Assembly: GCF_008086615.1 (NCBI RefSeq)
Contig: NZ_RXYB01000025.1
Location: 1-34,864 of the forward strand
From: Acetobacterium tundrae
GTDB taxonomy: Bacteria; Bacillota; Clostridia; Eubacteriales; Eubacteriaceae
Reading direction: 5' to 3'
Length of the DNA: 34,864 nt
The first letter of the stretch is position 1, and every line of letters starts with the position of its first letter. A model generated the notes under the pieces. It did no database searches, was not told where the DNA came from, and saw only the letters and a list, made by a program, of their open reading frames with translations. The translations under genes and the position numbers were made by a program. Positions 24,648 through 33,665 of this stretch are shown in pieces.

Positions 24648-25478
24648 ATGGATAAGGTAGAATGCCTGTTATGTCCACATCACTGCAAATTGAATGAAGA
24701 TGGTATTGGCTTTTGTCGGGCCCGAGTTAATCAATCAGGCACGATTACTGCTTTGAATTATGGGTTGATTACCTCAATGGCGTTGGATCCGATCGAAAAA
24801 AAACCACTGCGTCGTTTTTTCCCCGGCAGCAAAATTTTGTCGGTTGGCAGCTTTGGATGCAATCTGCGTTGTCCCTTTTGTCAAAACTATGAAATTTCAC
24901 AGGCTGGATTTGAAGAGGCTTACGCTCGGAAGATGAGCCCGGAAAGCTTGATAGATGAGGCGTTGTCACTTAGAGATCAGGGCAATATCGGCGTTGCATA
25001 TACCTATAATGAACCCTTGGTGGGCTATGAATTTGTCAGGGATTGTGCAAAAGAGGCAAAAAAAAATGGGCTCAAGAATGTGGTGGTAACTAATGGGTGC
25101 TTTTGTGAGGAACCAATGCGGGAATTATTGCCGGATATTGATGCTCTGAACATCGATTTAAAGGGATTCACCCAGCAGTTCTATGACAAATTAAAGGGCG
25201 ATCTGGAGACCGTGAAACGGACCATTCAAATAGCCACTGAATATAGTCATGTCGAAGTAACCACCCTGATCGTTCCCGGAGAGAATGACAGCGTTGCGGA
25301 AATTCGCGCTTTATCAAAATGGCTGGCCTCGGTGGGCAAAGATATTCCCTTCCATCTAACACGGTTTTTTCCGAATTATAAAATGCTTGATCGGGATGCG
25401 ACTGAGGTTGCTGAAGTTTATCGACTTGCGGAAAAAGCCCGGGAATCTCTGGAGTATGTTTACGTGGGAAATTGTTAA
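24648..25478 (+). CDS. amrS: AmrS-like radical SAM protein
   Basis: 276 residues from ATG 24648 (AGGGTGGT upstream; a GTG at 24636 lies inside that site). An N-terminal cysteine block CLLCPHHCKL...GFCRARV and DPIEKKPLRRFFPGS precede the radical-SAM motif CNLRCPFCQN (CX3CX2C), then YTYNEPLVGYEF, NIDLKGF and TTLIVPGEND. This order is that of the AmmeMemoRadiSam-system radical SAM protein, related to pyruvate formate-lyase activating enzymes. The enzyme should make a 5'-deoxyadenosyl radical. The usual partners (AMMECR1 and Memo) are not in this window. The substrate is unknown. It is flanked by terminators on both sides, hence monocistronic. Confidence 0.85.
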   Translation: MDKVECLLCPHHCKLNEDGIGFCRARVNQSGTITALNYGLITSMALDPIEKKPLRRFFPGSKILSVGSFGCNLRCPFCQNYEISQAGFEEAYARKMSPESLIDEALSLRDQGNIGVAYTYNEPLVGYEFVRDCAKEAKKNGLKNVVVTNGCFCEEPMRELLPDIDALNIDLKGFTQQFYDKLKGDLETVKRTIQIATEYSHVEVTTLIVPGENDSVAEIRALSKWLASVGKDIPFHLTRFFPNYKMLDRDATEVAEVYRLAEKARESLEYVYVGNC

Positions 25479-25555
25479 AACCACGAAAAATGACAAACCG
25501 TTATTTCGGTACTGGCTGTTTTCTTGAATTGGATGCTACCGCTTACTAACGGCAT

Positions 25556-25602
25556 GCTAAACCAAAGAGACACACGCTTGGCGTGTGTCTCTTTGGTTTA
25601 GC
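25556..25602. terminator. 22-bp perfect hairpin between convergent genes
   Basis: GCTAAACCAAAGAGACACAC plus GC (25556-25577) is exactly complementary to 25581-25602 around a TTG loop. There is no long T run, but the position between two convergent genes fits a bidirectional terminator. Confidence 0.7.
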
Positions 25603-25632
25603 TAATTCATGAAATCGAAAAATGATGATGGA

Positions 25633-27549
25633 TTAGACATCCATTCCGGCATTATAACCGGCAGTTGTTGCATTGTAAAGCGTGCCCCGGTTGGTTGTAC
25701 AGTCGCCGATGCAGAAAACATTGTCTACGAGATCAGCAAATTTAGCAACCTCCAGAACGTTTGGTTTTACACCCAAAGAAATGATTAAGGAATCAAAACT
25801 AACTTCTTTTTCCCCATCAGGTCCTTCAACGACAACGGAATGTTCATTGACTTTCAGCAATTTGTGATTGGACAGGATCGTTACATGTTCTTTTTTGAGC
25901 AATTGCAAAAGGGCTGTCATGGGAATGGGCGACGGTTCCAGCATTCTTTTTTCACTGACCATTTCGATGATGGTCACTTTTTTCCCTTTGCGCGCCAAAT
26001 TCAAAGCCGTTTCGCAACCGGTCAAACCGCCGCCGGCAATAACAACCTCATTTCCCACTTCTACGGTTCCAGCTTCCACATCACCCACCCATACTGCATT
26101 TTTCCCGTTCAAACCGGGAATCGCGGGAATATTGCTTTCGGCACCCACGGCAATAATCAAGGCATCTGGGGATTCAGCCAATATTTTTTCAGGGGTGGCT
26201 TCGGTAGCCAGTTTTAGCTGAACATGGGGATGACGGCTGGTCATTCTTACGGCCCATTCTAAATAATTTTTCAGATCGGCTTTGAAATCGGGGGTTACTG
26301 CAAGTCTTAAAGTTCCGCCCAGTTGACTGCTTTTTTCAAAGAGCACGACATCGTGACCGCGGTCTCCGGCTGTTCTGGCAGCTTCCATTCCACCAGGGCC
26401 GCCACCGATGATAACGACTTTTTTCTTTTGCTCGGCTGTTGTCGGAAAATCTTTTAGTTCAAACTCTCGGCCGACTTTAGGGTTTACCGTACAGGCTATT
26501 CTCAGCGGTTCCATTCCATGGGTCCGGTTTAAGCAAAGAACACACCGGATACATGGGCGGATTTCTTCTTCTTTTCCAGTCCGCGCTTTATTGACACTTT
26601 GAGGATCGGCTAAAACGGTGCGAATCATCGCACACATATCGGCTTCATTGTTTTCAATAATTTCAGCGGCTAAGTTTAAATCAATAGAACCAACGGTGGT
26701 GACCGGAATTTTTATCCCGGCCGCTTTTTTAATGCTAGCGGCGTAATGGACATTATATCCTCGTTTTAGATAGGTAGGCTGTGTTGTAATGGGCACCATC
26801 TCATCATCCAGCAAGACACCGGCGGATACATGGACGAGATCTATTTTATCCTGAATCATTTTAATATATTCGATGGTTTCATCTAATTCAACGCCGCCGG
26901 GGATTAGTTCAGCGCCGCTTAAACGAAATTCGATTGCTAATTTATTGCCAACTCGGGCTCGGATTCCCGCTAATAATTCACAGGCGAAACGGGCTCTATT
27001 TTCCAAGCTGCCGCCATATTTGTCGGTTCGGTGATTAAATACCGGGGATAAAAAATTACTGACCAGAATGCCGTGTCCGCCATGAATCAAAATCATATCC
27101 ATGCCTGCTTTCAAGGCTCTTTCGGCAGCATCTGCAAACATTTTGATCCAGCCGTCAATATCTTCCTGACTCATCATATCGATGGGTGACTTGCCCGCCT
27201 CAGGCATATCATGGCCCATGGCGAACCCGGCTAATTCGATGGAAGCTTTAGCGCCGTATCGATGGATCGTATCAGCAAGAACCGCTAAACCAGGGACGAC
27301 GTTGTTATCGCCAATATTGAGACAATAACCGCTCATATGTTCAAAAGGCGGAGTAACCATCGAAATACCAGTGGTTACAATACCGGCGCCACCTTTGGCA
27401 AGTGCTCTTGTCCACTCAATAAGTTCGGGTGTCACCAGGCCTTCTGCTGAAGCCAGGCGGGGAGCAGCTGGGGATGTTTCAATGCGATTTTTCACAATCA
27501 TATTCCCAATTTTTATAGGTGTAAAAATACTTTTGTATTTTGGATCCAT
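25633..27549 (-). CDS. FMN/FAD/[4Fe-4S] NADH:enoate reductase, old yellow enzyme family
   Basis: 638 residues in two halves. Residues 1-325 form the FMN-binding TIM barrel (SIFTPIKIGNMIVKNRIE, HGGHGILVSNFLSPVFNHR, TDKYGGSLENRARF). The cluster cysteines are 333, 336, 339 and 353 (CIRCVLCL...IACTVNP). The second half has Rossmann folds for FAD (VVIIGGGPGGMEAARTAGDRG, in part, near 383) and NAD(P)H (VIAGGGLTGCETALNLA), and ends with VFCIGDCT. This is the 2,4-dienoyl-CoA reductase/enoate reductase/BaiCD architecture, which saturates activated C=C bonds with NAD(P)H. In acetogens such enzymes reduce phenylacrylates or fatty enoates; the substrate here is unknown. AGAGG precedes the ATG. It is divergent from a PucR-type regulator. 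Confidence 0.92.
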   Translation of the reverse strand: MDPKYKSIFTPIKIGNMIVKNRIETSPAAPRLASAEGLVTPELIEWTRALAKGGAGIVTTGISMVTPPFEHMSGYCLNIGDNNVVPGLAVLADTIHRYGAKASIELAGFAMGHDMPEAGKSPIDMMSQEDIDGWIKMFADAAERALKAGMDMILIHGGHGILVSNFLSPVFNHRTDKYGGSLENRARFACELLAGIRARVGNKLAIEFRLSGAELIPGGVELDETIEYIKMIQDKIDLVHVSAGVLLDDEMVPITTQPTYLKRGYNVHYAASIKKAAGIKIPVTTVGSIDLNLAAEIIENNEADMCAMIRTVLADPQSVNKARTGKEEEIRPCIRCVLCLNRTHGMEPLRIACTVNPKVGREFELKDFPTTAEQKKKVVIIGGGPGGMEAARTAGDRGHDVVLFEKSSQLGGTLRLAVTPDFKADLKNYLEWAVRMTSRHPHVQLKLATEATPEKILAESPDALIIAVGAESNIPAIPGLNGKNAVWVGDVEAGTVEVGNEVVIAGGGLTGCETALNLARKGKKVTIIEMVSEKRMLEPSPIPMTALLQLLKKEHVTILSNHKLLKVNEHSVVVEGPDGEKEVSFDSLIISLGVKPNVLEVAKFADLVDNVFCIGDCTTNRGTLYNATTAGYNAGMDV

Positions 27550-27635
27550 ACTAAACCTCTTTCTGATAATAGTTTATTTAACAAAATATTATCAGTATTA
27601 AAAAATTAATACAATGTCAGAACATCAAAAAATAG

Positions 27636-27667
27636 CAACGATTTTTGTTGCAAAATGACAACGATTT
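27636..27667. promoter_or_regulatory. direct repeats CAACGATTT in the oxidoreductase/PucR intergenic region
   Basis: CAACGATTT occurs at 27636-27644 and 27659-27667, 23 bp apart (about two helical turns). Between them GCAAC-N7-GTTGC forms an inverted repeat. Set midway between two divergent genes, it is a likely binding site for the PucR-family protein. Confidence 0.5.
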
Positions 27668-27670
27668 AAT

Positions 27671-27699
27671 TTGCTTTTGATTAATGCCCTTTATATAAT
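27671..27699 (+). promoter_or_regulatory. promoter of the PucR-family regulator gene
   Basis: TTGCTT (27671-27676), a 17-bp spacer and TATAAT (27694-27699), directly behind the CAACGATTT repeats. This arrangement would suit autoregulation. Confidence 0.6.
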
Positions 27700-27744
27700 A
27701 GTAGAAATCGAACACGTTTTTTCAAATAAGAATTAAGGACGATC

Positions 27745-29313
27745 ATGATGGATATAAAATTAAATGAAATTGCAAAATTGTTGGACGATTATAGACCAGA
27801 AACCACCCTTTCGGAAAAAAAATATGAATGGATAAGTGATGTGGTATTAGTTGACGGATGTATAAAAGCAATGAATCCAAATCTTTTGTATTTATGCGAG
27901 GCCCGGCATTTTCAGAAAATTCGAAATCTGAATGTGCCGGGAAATGTTCTGATCGTAGATCCAGATGATGTGTCAATAAAAAAAATGATGAAGACAAAAG
28001 TGAATTATATTTTGCTGAACAGGGCAGAAAAAATTGAAACTATTTATGAATTAGTTCATCAAGCGTTTTTGATGAAACGTGATTTTTACAATAAAAAAAC
28101 GAAGCTGGTGGCAGCACTCTTAGACTGCAAAGGGCTCCAACATATTATTGATACAGCTTATGAGGTGCTGGAAAATCCGATGTTTATTAGCGATCTTACG
28201 TATAACATCCTTGCTTTTAATGAAAATGTGAATGTGGGGGACCCATCCTGGCCGACTAAACAGGAAGAAGACTTTGAATCCTATGAAAGATTAAAAAAAC
28301 TTAATGACAGTGGTGTGTTTGAAAGACTCTATAAAAGTGAGGCTCCCTGCATTGAGAATTTTGATTATTCGCCAACCAGATGGATGGCTCATAAAATTAC
28401 GATCAATGATAAAAATATTGGGCATATTGCGGTGGTTGAATCAGAAAGATCATTTGAAGATACGGATTTAGAGGTTCTGCAGTTTTTATGCAGGATTGTC
28501 GCCAGTGAACTGCAAAAGGACAGAATCCATTACAATCAGTTTAACAGTGAGTTCGAACATTTTATAATTGATTTGCTTGAAGAAAAAATAACCCAGTATG
28601 AATCGATTGAGAAACGGGCGAAAAGTTTAAAATTGAATGTGAAAAGACATTTGTTGCTATTGACCATCAGTCCTTGTGATAAGAATAGAAAAGGAATGCC
28701 GTTAAGTTATATAAAAGGGTTTATCGATCGCTTATTAAACACCGAAAAATCTATTCTGTACAAAGATAAGATAACAATTATTTTTGTTAGTGACAAAAAG
28801 GAGTTCCTGTTGGGAGAGACAAGGAAGAAATTATCAGAATTTTTAAAAAACAATCAAATGAATGCAGGCGTTAGTCAATACTTTCATGATATTGTGCACC
28901 TGAAAAAGTTTTATCTGCAATCTCTCAAAGTCACCGAGTTGGGTGTTCAGTTAAAGCCGGAAGCGCATATTTTCTATTATGATGATTACTCTATTTATCA
29001 CCTAATGGAAATGGCAAGTTCTCAATTTGACTTAAAAAGTTTCTGTAATCCTTTTTTGCTTGATTTGATAGAATATGATTGTCAATATAAAACAGATTAT
29101 TGTCATAATTTGTATATTTATCTATTGAGCGATTGCAGCATGACGAAAGCATCAGAAATTTTTCAAATCCATCGTAATTCGATGAAATATCGAATAAAAA
29201 AAATCGAGGAGGTGTTAGGCATATCGTTGGACGATGTTGAAGTAAAGTTCTCACTGTTGATGACTTTTAAAATATTAACATATGTTGGCGAAAAAAAAAC
29301 AAGCGGTTTTTAA
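27745..29313 (+). CDS. PucR/CdaR-family transcriptional regulator
   Basis: 522 residues. The N-terminal 120 residues resemble the PucR sensor domain (LLYLCEARHFQKIRNLNVPG, NYILLNRAEKIETIYELVHQAFL). A GAF-like middle (about 130-260) holds MFISDLTYNILAF and IGHIAVVESERSFEDTDLEVLQF. A degenerate GGDEF-like domain follows, and the C-terminal HTH_30 domain (about 455-510) has LLSDCSMTKASEIFQIHRNSMKYRIKKIEEVLG (in part). Members activate catabolic genes in answer to metabolites. Being divergent from the enoate reductase gene, it probably senses that enzyme's substrate. AAGGA stands 5 bases before the first of two ATGs. Its stop overlaps the end of the opposite corA gene by 4 bp. Confidence 0.9.
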   Translation: MMDIKLNEIAKLLDDYRPETTLSEKKYEWISDVVLVDGCIKAMNPNLLYLCEARHFQKIRNLNVPGNVLIVDPDDVSIKKMMKTKVNYILLNRAEKIETIYELVHQAFLMKRDFYNKKTKLVAALLDCKGLQHIIDTAYEVLENPMFISDLTYNILAFNENVNVGDPSWPTKQEEDFESYERLKKLNDSGVFERLYKSEAPCIENFDYSPTRWMAHKITINDKNIGHIAVVESERSFEDTDLEVLQFLCRIVASELQKDRIHYNQFNSEFEHFIIDLLEEKITQYESIEKRAKSLKLNVKRHLLLLTISPCDKNRKGMPLSYIKGFIDRLLNTEKSILYKDKITIIFVSDKKEFLLGETRKKLSEFLKNNQMNAGVSQYFHDIVHLKKFYLQSLKVTELGVQLKPEAHIFYYDDYSIYHLMEMASSQFDLKSFCNPFLLDLIEYDCQYKTDYCHNLYIYLLSDCSMTKASEIFQIHRNSMKYRIKKIEEVLGISLDDVEVKFSLLMTFKILTYVGEKKTSGF

Positions 29314-29330
29314 AACCACTTGTTTTTTTT
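29292..29330. terminator. bidirectional terminator over two stop codons
   Basis: AAAACAAGCGGTTTT and AAAACCACTTGTTTT pair around one base, with A8 before and T8 after. The hairpin covers the ends of both the PucR-family gene and corA, and serves both. Confidence 0.8.
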
Positions 29331-30233
29331 GAAATAAATGAGGGTTCCGGCAGCAACGGTAATGGATAATACGATGACAAAAGGATAACCATAGGTCCAA
29401 TGAAATTCAGGCATCATGATATTCATTCCATACCAGCCCACAATCAGTGTTAGCGGTAAAAATATTGAAGTAACAACGGTGAAAATTTTCATCACATTGT
29501 TGAGATTAATATCCATCTGGGACTGATAGGCTTCTCTGACCTGGGTGACATAGTCTCTCAGGTTAAGCACGCTCATATAGAGCCGGTTGATGCGTTTGGT
29601 CAGAATTTTAAAATAGCGCAGCTTGTCATCATTGAGCAGCCCATTTTCGTTTTCTTCAATAGCTTCAGAAATTTCCAAAAGCTGTTCATAATACTGTTTG
29701 AGACCGAGCAGCTTTCTGCGAAAAATAACCAGAGCATCGACAAAATCGTTTTTAGTCGAGACGATTAATTCTTCCTCAAGATTCGAAATTTCTTCTTCGA
29801 TTCCTTCAAGAATCAGTCTGTCGTCGCAAGTGAGCTTGTCAAAGAATAAATGGAAAAATTTCCCCAAAGCAGGAATTTTAAGTTCTTCCGATTGAGTACA
29901 GATGACACTCTCATTGATAAAATCTTGGTGGTCAGTAACAAACAATAGTAAGTTATCTCTAAAATATATACAGATTCGCTTGGGCTTTTTATCCTGGCAG
30001 ATCGGATCAGGCACCATGATGGTGATAAAATCAAAACCATCATAACCTTCAAATTTAGAGGTGCCTTCAAGCAGACATTCTTCAAAAATTTTATCGCTGA
30101 TCCCGAGTTGCTCATAGACCGCAGGAAGCGTTTCAAAATCAAGAATACACAGATGCATTTGACTTTGACCGCTATTAATATGCTCAAAAGCATCAATTGT
30201 AAAGGTGTTGTGATCGAGAAGATATACCAGCAT
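29310..30233 (-). CDS. corA: CorA-family divalent cation channel
   Basis: 307 residues. A long cytoplasmic alpha/beta and helical N-terminal part (about 1-245, with the coiled stalk helix KIFTVVTSIFLPLTLIVGW leading into TM1) is followed by the ion-selectivity motif YGMN (about 272-275) and a second helix (YGYPFVIVLSITVAAGTLIYF), ending in basic KKNKW. This is the standard CorA topology for Mg2+, and possibly Co2+ or Ni2+. The gene begins 2 bp after the NYN-domain gene, so the two are co-transcribed. The reason for the pairing is unclear. Confidence 0.92.
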   Translation of the reverse strand: MLVYLLDHNTFTIDAFEHINSGQSQMHLCILDFETLPAVYEQLGISDKIFEECLLEGTSKFEGYDGFDFITIMVPDPICQDKKPKRICIYFRDNLLLFVTDHQDFINESVICTQSEELKIPALGKFFHLFFDKLTCDDRLILEGIEEEISNLEEELIVSTKNDFVDALVIFRRKLLGLKQYYEQLLEISEAIEENENGLLNDDKLRYFKILTKRINRLYMSVLNLRDYVTQVREAYQSQMDINLNNVMKIFTVVTSIFLPLTLIVGWYGMNIMMPEFHWTYGYPFVIVLSITVAAGTLIYFKKNKWF

Positions 30234-30235
30234 TC

Positions 30236-30985
30236 TTATTTCACCTTGTTTTTAACAACATAGTGTGCATTTTGAGACTTGCTGTTTCTGCGGGCTTCGA
30301 TTTCAAATTGATTTAAAGAAAGAAGCAGTGGTCTTAATTTGGTATGACCATAGTTTCGGGTGTCAAAATCCGGATAACGGTTGTTAAGTCTTGATCCGAC
30401 TTCGCCTAAATTAGCCCAACCATCTTCATCTGAACTTTCATTGATAATTGTTTTCAGCGATTGAATCAGCTCTTTTTTACTGGCCATGTTTTCCTTAGAT
30501 GTTCCGTGTTTTCCATTTTGTCCAGTTATATCCACAGCGTCGGCAGTATCACTGGCCAGGACTTCAAGATATTTGAATTTTTCACAAGCTGTGATAAAAG
30601 GCGTCGGCGTTTTTTTCTCGCCCATACCCACCACGTACATACCAGCTTCTCGCAGGCGTGTGGCTAATCGCGTAAAGTCACTGTCACTGGAAACAATACA
30701 AAAGCCATCAACATTATGGGAATAAAGAATATCCATAGCATCAATAATTAATGCCGCGTCGGTCGCGTTTTTCCCGGTGGTATAACTGTATTGCTGAATC
30801 GGTGTAATGGAATAATTAAGCAGTACCGTTTTCCAGGATGCCAGCTGAGGTTTGGTCCAGTCACCATATATTCGCTTATATGTGGGCACACCCAGATTTG
30901 AGATCTCATCAAAAATATATTTGATGTATTTATCAGAGACATTATCCGCATCAATTAAGACTGCAATTTTCATATCATTTGTCAT
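30236..30985 (-). CDS. NYN (PIN-like) domain protein with C-terminal LOTUS/OST-HTH
   Basis: 249 residues. Residues about 5-150 form a NYN/LabA-type PIN-like nuclease fold with the acidic residues in place: VLIDADNVS, GKNATDAALIIDAMDIL, IVSSDSDFTRLATRLREAG. About 165-245 match the OST-HTH/LOTUS domain (LIQSLKTIINES, WANLGEVGSRLNNRYPDFD, GHTKLRPLLLSL). Such proteins are predicted RNA-binding ribonucleases in the cytoplasm. AAGGGG stands 6 bases before the ATG. It is the first gene of an operon with corA. RNA target unknown. Confidence 0.9.
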   Translation of the reverse strand: MTNDMKIAVLIDADNVSDKYIKYIFDEISNLGVPTYKRIYGDWTKPQLASWKTVLLNYSITPIQQYSYTTGKNATDAALIIDAMDILYSHNVDGFCIVSSDSDFTRLATRLREAGMYVVGMGEKKTPTPFITACEKFKYLEVLASDTADAVDITGQNGKHGTSKENMASKKELIQSLKTIINESSDEDGWANLGEVGSRLNNRYPDFDTRNYGHTKLRPLLLSLNQFEIEARRNSKSQNAHYVVKNKVK

Positions 30986-31158
30986 ATGTTTCCCCTTTTA
31001 ATAACGATGATTTATTAGTTTGTCATCAAGTTTAACTAAAAGTTAGATGAAACAATGAGTGACCATCATAAATAAATTCGTAATTTCCTAATACTATCAG
31101 TATAAGTGAAATTTTACTTTTTTACAATACCAACCTGATTAGAAATACTGTGATTAAA

Positions 31159-31188
31159 AGAAAAAAAGACAAACCGGAAAGGTTTGTC
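31159..31188 (-). terminator. terminator of the uracil permease gene
   Basis: On the minus strand GACAAACC pairs with GGTTTGTC around a 5-base loop, followed by seven T. It lies just past the permease stop codon. Confidence 0.85.
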
Positions 31189-31197
31189 AAGATTGAA

Positions 31198-32538
31198 TTA
31201 AGGCTGGTCATAAAGATGCTCTTCTTCACGGTCATTGGTCAGTTTAAGTTTATCTAAAATGTAGAAGGTCAGGCTTAAAAGCATGCCGACCACAGCGGAT
31301 AGCACCATACCGGTTAATTGGATGCTGCCAAAATTGACGGCCACACCCGATAAACCAACAACGAAAATAACGGAGGTTAACGTCAGATTTCGTGATTTGC
31401 CATAATCCACCTGGGCTTCAACTAAAATACGAATACCGGAGGCACCAATCATCCCGTAAAGCAGAAAGGATATTCCGCCAATCACTGGTCCGGGAATGGT
31501 ACTGATCAGCATCGAAAGTTTTCCAACAAAACCGCAAATAATCGATAAAATGGCGGCGCCGGCAATAACCTGAACGCTGTAGACTTTAGTAACCGCCATA
31601 ACCCCAATATTTTCACCGTAAGTTGTTGTTGGAACAGAACCGACTAATCCGGAAAGGGTGGTTGAAATATAATCGGCAAGCAGAGAACGATGCAGGCCGG
31701 GATCTTTTATTAGATCTCTGCCAACAACTTTTCCGGTAACTATTTGATGACCGATATGTTCTGAAGAAATAACCAGAAGAACCGGCAGGATCATTAAAAT
31801 TGCTTCCAATTTAAATTGCGGAAATTGAAAATTTGGTAAAGCAAACCATGGTGCATCTGCGACGGCCTGAAAAGTTGTAGAACCAACCACGCCGGTAATA
31901 AGTGCCGCGATGTAACCCGCAATAATGGCGATGAGAATCGGGATAACGGATAAGAATTTTTTAAATAAAACAGAACCAAAAACAGCAAACCCGAGAGTTA
32001 CCAGAAAAACAATGGCATTATTAGGGCTGATGGTTGTGATGACCTGATTGTAAAGACCGCTGGCTTTGTCTAACACGTAGCTTGTAGAGCCGATAACCCC
32101 GGCAGTTTTTGCAGCGGTGCCGGCAAGTTCAAGCCCAATTAACGCGACCACAGGTCCCATGGCGGCAGGAGGAAGAACGATGTCGATCCAATCAGTGCCG
32201 AATTTATAAATGATTCCAGCGAGGATACATCCACAGATGCCAACTGCAACAAAGCCGCCTAAAGCGTATGAATACCCCCAAGTGGCGATAACGATGCCGG
32301 CAGGGGCTAAAAAGGCAAAACTTGAACCAAGGTAGGCCGGCGACTTGCCCTTAGTAATAACAATAAATAACAGGGTTCCCACACCATTCATAAAAAGAAC
32401 AATAGCAGGATTGATGCCAAAAAGAAAAGGGACTAATACTGAGGCGCCAAACATTGCAAACATATGTTGGATGCTCAATGGCACAAGCATCTTCAGCGGA
32501 ACCTTTTCCTCTACTTGTATAATTCTTTGATTGTTCAA
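31198..32538 (-). CDS. uraA: uracil/xanthine permease (NCS2 family)
   Basis: 446 residues, 14 predicted membrane segments. It starts at TTG 32538, six bases after GGAGG; no ATG fits. Family marks are LSIQHMFAMFGASVLVPFLFG near the N-terminus (in part), SPAYLGSSFAFLAP, the QH motif with the proton-linked His, SEHIGHQIVTGKVVGRDL with the substrate Glu, and SVPTTTYGENIGVMAVTKVYS. This favours uracil:H+ symport (UraA type). The last 12 residues are charged. Upstream I see a -10 TATAAT (32575-32570 on the minus strand) but no PyrR attenuator or purine riboswitch. It is monocistronic. aroE lies on the opposite strand. Confidence 0.93.
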   Translation of the reverse strand: MNNQRIIQVEEKVPLKMLVPLSIQHMFAMFGASVLVPFLFGINPAIVLFMNGVGTLLFIVITKGKSPAYLGSSFAFLAPAGIVIATWGYSYALGGFVAVGICGCILAGIIYKFGTDWIDIVLPPAAMGPVVALIGLELAGTAAKTAGVIGSTSYVLDKASGLYNQVITTISPNNAIVFLVTLGFAVFGSVLFKKFLSVIPILIAIIAGYIAALITGVVGSTTFQAVADAPWFALPNFQFPQFKLEAILMILPVLLVISSEHIGHQIVTGKVVGRDLIKDPGLHRSLLADYISTTLSGLVGSVPTTTYGENIGVMAVTKVYSVQVIAGAAILSIICGFVGKLSMLISTIPGPVIGGISFLLYGMIGASGIRILVEAQVDYGKSRNLTLTSVIFVVGLSGVAVNFGSIQLTGMVLSAVVGMLLSLTFYILDKLKLTNDREEEHLYDQP

Positions 32539-32741
32539 AATCTTCCTCCATTCTTTAATTTCCTTTGCGATTATAACACAGTTATGAAACGGCGAAAAGA
32601 ATATTTATTGAAAAGAGTGTATAATAATAAAATTTTATAAGAATACAGATAAAGTTTGTTTACTTAGCGATCATTTGAAAGCGGAATAATAATCGATCAA
32701 TAGAATCGTTTGGTGATTAAGCATTTAGTTGCGGGTAGATA

Positions 32742-32770
32742 TTTACGATAAAAGAAACCTGTGTTACAAT
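32742..32770 (+). promoter_or_regulatory. aroE-aroK promoter
   Basis: TTTACG (32742-32747), a 17-bp spacer and TACAAT (32765-32770). The leader is about 28 bases to ATG 32804. Confidence 0.55.
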
Positions 32771-32803
32771 GCAGAAAGAATATCAGAAATCAAGGAGATG
32801 AAG

Positions 32804-33664
32804 ATGAATATATCGGTCAATACAAAATTATATGCTGTCATCGGAGATCCCATTGCGCAAAGCTTATCGCCACAATTACATAACGGAATTTTTGCGGCCA
32901 ATGATATGGATGCCGTTTATTTTCCGATTGCGGTAAAATCTCGGGATTTAGAAAAACTTGTTCAAGGATTTCGACTAATGAATTTTGGTGGATTTAATAT
33001 AACCAAACCACATAAAATAGAAATCATAAAATATTTAGACGGATTGGATCCTCTGGCCGAAAAAATTGGGGCAGTCAATACCGTGGTCTGTCGTGATGGA
33101 AAAATGATTGGCTATAATACCGATGGTTTTGGATTCATAAAATCCATTGAAAAAAAACTGGGGCAACAATCAAAGGAAGAATTAACAGTGTTGATTTTAG
33201 GTTGTGGCGGAGCAGTTAAATCCGTCGCCATGGCACTGGCGGATGGGGGAATAAAAAAAGTAATCATTGCCAATCGAACGTTTGAAAAAGCGCTTGAATT
33301 AGTAACGCAAATAAATGAAAACTGGCCAGGAAAAGCGCAGGCAATTTCGATGGAAGAAGCAGAGTTGAAAAAAGCAATAGCCGAAGTCACCGTGATTGTA
33401 AATGGAACCAGTCTCGGTATGGCGGATGCTCCTGAAAAAACACCGATATCGAAGCGCTTATTGAAAAAAGAACTTCTGGTTTATGATATGATCTACAGCC
33501 CGCCGATGACCCAGTTGCTTAAGGATGCGAAAGCCGTCGGAGCACAGACCGAGAATGGGTTGGAAATGCTTCTATATCAGGGATTATTGGCGTTTGAATT
33601 GTGGACTGGCATTTTTCCCGATCCAGAACTGGGAAAGAAACTCTTAGAAGAAGGGATTGGGTGA
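32804..33664 (+). CDS. aroE: shikimate dehydrogenase
   Basis: 286 residues from ATG 32804, six bases after AAGGAG; the earlier in-frame ATG (32798) touches the Shine-Dalgarno sequence. It reduces 3-dehydroshikimate to shikimate with NADPH. The substrate-binding part holds VIGDPIAQSLSPQLHN, NITKPHK with the catalytic Lys, and GAVNTVV. The cofactor part holds NTDGFGF, LGCGGAVKSVAMAL, the NADPH-type ANRT and NGTSLGM. It is followed 1 bp later by the shikimate kinase gene, so consecutive pathway steps share one operon. Confidence 0.96.
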   Translation: MNISVNTKLYAVIGDPIAQSLSPQLHNGIFAANDMDAVYFPIAVKSRDLEKLVQGFRLMNFGGFNITKPHKIEIIKYLDGLDPLAEKIGAVNTVVCRDGKMIGYNTDGFGFIKSIEKKLGQQSKEELTVLILGCGGAVKSVAMALADGGIKKVIIANRTFEKALELVTQINENWPGKAQAISMEEAELKKAIAEVTVIVNGTSLGMADAPEKTPISKRLLKKELLVYDMIYSPPMTQLLKDAKAVGAQTENGLEMLLYQGLLAFELWTGIFPDPELGKKLLEEGIG

Positions 33665-33665
33665 T

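Noticed and set aside
32539-32640. Purine riboswitch or PyrR attenuator before the uracil permease
   Set aside because: The leader after the -10 box is about 25 bases and has no paired elements or terminator.
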